Part shown: positions 63,378 to 64,000 of the stretch, in pieces | Layout of the letters: each line of letters starts with the position of its first letter | Numbering within the stretch: position 1 is the stretch's first letter | Assembly: GCF_015687155.1 (NCBI RefSeq) | Contig: NZ_JADPQF010000008.1 | Coordinates: 62,001-126,000, forward strand | Direction: 5' to 3' | Length of the DNA stretch: 64,000 nt | Source: Aliikangiella sp. G2MR2-5 | GTDB lineage: Bacteria > Pseudomonadota > Gammaproteobacteria > Enterobacterales > Kangiellaceae | The notes under the pieces: model-generated | The model's database searches: none | Told to the model about the DNA's origin: nothing | The model's input: only the letters and a program-made list of their open reading frames with translations | Program-made: the position numbers and the translations under genes

Positions 63378-64000
63378 TTAAACTGATTCTGAAATTTCCT
63401 TTATTTCTATGCTTTCCTGCGCACCAACTTTGTCGCCAATTTTCCTCTTTAATTTTTTGCCTTTCTTTTTGGCAATAACCAATGGCGGACAACGATTTTC
63501 GTTTGTATAAGTAACCTGACAATCCAGGCAGTGATGACATTCGTTTGCGTTGATGCTCCCATCAGGATGGATAGCCTGGATTTCGCATTCTTTTGCACAC
63601 AGCTGGCAGGGCTGACCACACTCTGGTCTACGTTTTAGCCAGTCAAATAGCCTTAGTTTGGTCGGAATAGCCAGAGCTGCGCCCAGCGGGCAGATATATC
63701 GACAATAAACTTTACGGGTAAAAATAGAGACAAAAAGTAGCGCCACCGCATAGAGTACAAACCACCACTCTCTCTGGAAGAACAATAGTATTGAGGTTTT
63801 GAATGGCTCAACTTCTGCCAACCTTTCTGCACTCGACATAGACTCTAAAGAAACGCCAAATAACAGTAGAAGAATTAAATATTTGAGTGCCCACAGTCTT
63901 TCATGAACACTGAAGCGCAACTCAAACTGTTTTATTTTGAGCTTACGAGCGGCTTCATTGATGAGTTCCTGTAACGCTCCAAAGGGACATAGCCAGCCAC
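63378..64000 (-). CDS. nosR: NosR C-terminal part, N-terminus beyond the window
   Basis: The frame stays open to the window edge; the TTG at 63920 is not a true start because the upstream in-frame sequence reads GWLCPFGALQELINEAARKL, the conserved first polyferredoxin motif of NosR. Then follow two membrane helices, YCRYICPLGAALAIPTKLRL, and two 4Fe-4S motifs (CGQPCQLCAKEC and CHHCLDCQ). NosR is a membrane flavo-Fe-S protein that supplies electrons to NosZ and supports its expression. About 208 residues are visible here. Confidence 0.94.
   Translation of the reverse strand, partial: GWLCPFGALQELINEAARKLKIKQFELRFSVHERLWALKYLILLLLFGVSLESMSSAERLAEVEPFKTSILLFFQREWWFVLYAVALLFVSIFTRKVYCRYICPLGAALAIPTKLRLFDWLKRRPECGQPCQLCAKECEIQAIHPDGSINANECHHCLDCQVTYTNENRCPPLVIAKKKGKKLKRKIGDKVGAQESIEIKEISESV

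Overview
The window reads as chromosome of a Gram-negative, moderately AT-rich gammaproteobacterium, probably marine. The evidence is NfuA and PssA of exactly the E. coli length, an EF-P-like protein (EfpL/YeiP), OmpW, BtuB, Tat and lipoprotein signals, and a complete B12 salvage operon. I cannot name the genus; Kangiellaceae or Alteromonadales would fit, which is inference only. I see no tRNA, rRNA, CRISPR array or intact insertion sequence. One partial Y1/HUH (RAYT-like) transposase lies at the left edge.

Layout. 1-5458: transposase fragment, AlkB, a leftward doxX-azoR-pirin operon, a Tat-exported kelch protein and a LysR regulator, with a perfect inverted repeat in the divergent promoter. 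5770-10056: secreted subtilisin-like protease, small lipoprotein, pterin carbinolamine dehydratase and a BlaI/BlaR1-like pair. 10057-21092: the most unusual region. It holds a small exported protein, a 1337-residue hybrid two-component sensor/AraC regulator, and a compact RiPP operon. The operon encodes a 55-residue double-glycine precursor, a graspetide-type ATP-grasp ligase, a previously uncalled 36-codon ORF with an excellent ribosome binding site, a SPASM-domain protein with no radical-SAM cysteines, an HlyD-type adaptor and a C39-peptidase ABC exporter. This matches the grasp-with-spasm architecture best known from Bacteroidetes. 21154-33747: YitT, OmpW (with an FNR-like site), MscS, AraC/GyrI regulator, a MacAB-like ABC efflux operon, a LemA/GIDE pair and a VanZ-like protein. 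33947-39531: NfuA, a large metzincin-like protease, truncated hemoglobin, a signal-less BtuF-like protein and a PduO-type adenosyltransferase.

39677-54220: two cobalamin-riboswitch-controlled transcription units. The first is btuD-btuC-cobT-cobS-cobU-cobC-cobQ-cobO-btuF. The second is btuB-cobC2-cbiB-cobD-(QueG-like Fe-S protein). Together they import corrinoids across both membranes, adenosylate them, attach aminopropanol and build the lower ligand. No corrin-ring synthesis genes are present, so this is salvage. 54300-57326: GFA-fold protein, efpL, pssA and a MAPEG protein. 57554-64000: leftward nosR(partial)-nosZ-nosD-nosF-nosY-nosL, encoding Tat-type (clade I) nitrous oxide reductase and its copper-site maturation system.

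A recurring oddity is short tandem repeats (10, 15, 15, 16 and 22 bp units) placed right at gene ends or just upstream of genes.
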